Part shown: piece after piece, positions 63,096 through 64,000 of the stretch
Position numbering within the stretch: the first letter of the stretch is position 1
Layout: every line of letters starts with the position of its first letter
From: Lysobacterales bacterium
GTDB taxonomy: Bacteria > Pseudomonadota > Gammaproteobacteria > Xanthomonadales > Rhodanobacteraceae
DNA length: 64,000 nucleotides
Assembly (NCBI GenBank): GCA_016721015.1
Contig: JADKJL010000012.1
Coordinates: 372,001 to 436,000 of the forward strand
Direction: 5' to 3'
Program-made: the position numbers and the translations under genes
Notes under the pieces: generated by a model
Seen by the model: only the letters and a program-made list of their open reading frames with translations
Databases searched by the model: none
What the model was told of the DNA's origin: nothing

Positions 63096-64000
63096 ATGAG
63101 CGAACAAACCTACGACGTCCTCATCATCGGAGCCGGCCCGGCCGGTTATGTGGCCGCGATCCGCGCCGCACAACTCGGCATGAAGACCGCCTGCATCGAC
63201 GACTTCATTGGCAAGGATGGCAAGCCTGCCCTTGGTGGCACCTGCCTCAATATCGGCTGCATTCCGTCCAAGGCCCTGCTCGATTCGTCCAAGCAGTTCC
63301 ACAATCTGACACACGGATTCGAGGCGCACGGCATCAGCGCGAAAGACGCAAAGATCGATGTCGGCACGATGGTTGGACGCAAGGACAAGATCGTCAAGCA
63401 GTTCACTGGCGGCATCACTTCGCTGTTCAAGGCCAACAAGGTCACCGCGATCAGCGGCTTCGCGACACTCAAGGCCAATCGCGTTGTCTCGGTGAAGGCA
63501 GCCGACGGCAAGAGCACCGACTACAGCGCAACCAACATCATCATCGCCACCGGCTCGTCGCCGATCGAGCTGCCGTTCGCCAAATTCGATGGCAAGCACA
63601 TCGTCGACAACGCCGGCGCGCTCGATTTCAGCGAAACACCGAAGCGTCTTGGCGTCATCGGCGCGGGCGTCATCGGCCTCGAACTCGGCAGCGTCTGGAA
63701 GCGCCTCGGATCCGAAGTCACGATCCTCGAAGCACTGCCGGATTTCCTTAGCACCGCCGATGCCGACATCGCCAAGGTTGCCGCGCGCGAATTCAAGAAG
63801 CAGGGTCTCGACATCCGTCTTGGTGCCAAGCTCGGCAAGGCCGAAGTCGGCAAGAACGGCGTCACCCTCACTTACACCGATGCCAAGGGCGAGCAGACCC
63901 TCGAAGTCGACAAGCTGCTGGTCGCGGTCGGTCGGCGTGCGGCCACCAAAGGCCTGCTGGGCGACAACACCGGCGTCAAACTCGATGACCGCGGCCGTGT
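63096..64000 (+). CDS. lpdA: Dihydrolipoamide dehydrogenase (3' end beyond the window)
   Basis: E3 flavoprotein that reoxidises dihydrolipoamide for 2-oxoglutarate dehydrogenase and related complexes. 301 codons are present from ATG 63096 (MSEQTYDVLIIGAGPAGYVA). FAD motif GAGPAGYVAAIRAAQ, redox-active GGTCLNIGCIPSKALLDSS, second Rossmann motif GVIGAGVIGLELGSVWKRLG. The frame runs off the end before the C-terminal His-Glu motif. Third gene of the suc operon. Confidence 0.97.
   Translation, partial: MSEQTYDVLIIGAGPAGYVAAIRAAQLGMKTACIDDFIGKDGKPALGGTCLNIGCIPSKALLDSSKQFHNLTHGFEAHGISAKDAKIDVGTMVGRKDKIVKQFTGGITSLFKANKVTAISGFATLKANRVVSVKAADGKSTDYSATNIIIATGSSPIELPFAKFDGKHIVDNAGALDFSETPKRLGVIGAGVIGLELGSVWKRLGSEVTILEALPDFLSTADADIAKVAAREFKKQGLDIRLGAKLGKAEVGKNGVTLTYTDAKGEQTLEVDKLLVAVGRRAATKGLLGDNTGVKLDDRGR

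Overview
The window is one contiguous, mostly chromosomal core segment from a GC-rich gammaproteobacterium. The gene order miaA-hfq-hflX-hflK-hflC-(DUF2065)-purA, a FimX-type REC-PAS-GGDEF-EAL protein, FolE2 in place of FolE, an efp/epmB pair, a YtrA-type GntR/ABC operon and SMAG/REP-like palindromes all point to the order Lysobacterales (Xanthomonadales). Polyhydroxyalkanoate genes (phaR and two acetoacetyl-CoA reductases) would fit a Rhodanobacteraceae/Dokdonella-like lineage better than plant-pathogenic Xanthomonas. That placement is inference from gene content; no marker-gene comparison was possible. No prophage, CRISPR array, toxin-antitoxin pair or complete insertion sequence was found.

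Layout. 1-5.3 kb: rluC (cut by the window edge) diverges from rne; a GacA/UvrY-like response regulator follows on the minus strand. 5.5-15.7 kb (minus strand): the purA/hfl superoperon and its partners (miaA, hfq, hflX, hflK, hflC, DUF2065, purA), then tRNA-Leu(CAG) on the plus strand, and rnr and rlmB. This block covers RNA chaperoning, tRNA modification, membrane protease control and RNA decay. 16-21.7 kb (plus): a membrane EAL protein, tdh, tilS, xseB, ispA. 21.7-26 kb: DUF4870, pmbA/tldD flanking darP, a 63-aa stress-type protein. 26-28.1 kb: deaD. 28.1-28.7 kb: a non-genic stretch with a probable assembly artefact. 28.7-34 kb (minus): folE2, a degenerate squalene/phytoene-synthase-like gene, a MupP-like phosphatase, ubiG, an MtaD-like deaminase, efp. 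34-37.4 kb (plus): epmB and fimX. 37.4-42.5 kb: htpX, gluQ, phbB-phaR-phbB, DUF2058, slyX. 42.5-46 kb (minus): gmd, ugd, a periplasmic FKBP isomerase. 46-51.6 kb: alpha/beta hydrolase and secreted glutathione peroxidase, the YtrA-type operon, a proline-rich secreted protein. 51.9-64 kb: fumC, a CNNM/CorC-like transporter, purB, roxA, a GNAT fusion, then sucA-sucB-lpdA (2-oxoglutarate dehydrogenase) running off the end.

The most notable non-routine signals are: (i) the RNase E C-terminal tail carries a large 18-bp (SAPAQT) tandem array broken by two single-base lesions that together restore the frame; (ii) two 168-bp, 98% identical elements with perfect 19-bp terminal inverted repeats (a MITE-like family); (iii) a recurring intergenic element made of heptamer arrays, usually as inverted blocks; (iv) hflX and ispA apparently lack a standard start codon at the position their homology and context require; (v) a consensus promoter with an overlapping 24-bp palindromic operator in front of the YtrA-type operon; (vi) a 300-bp poly-A/poly-G tract sitting exactly where the centre of a REP palindrome should be, most likely an assembly artefact. 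I did not find a convincing multi-gene system that is wholly undescribed; the window is mainly housekeeping.
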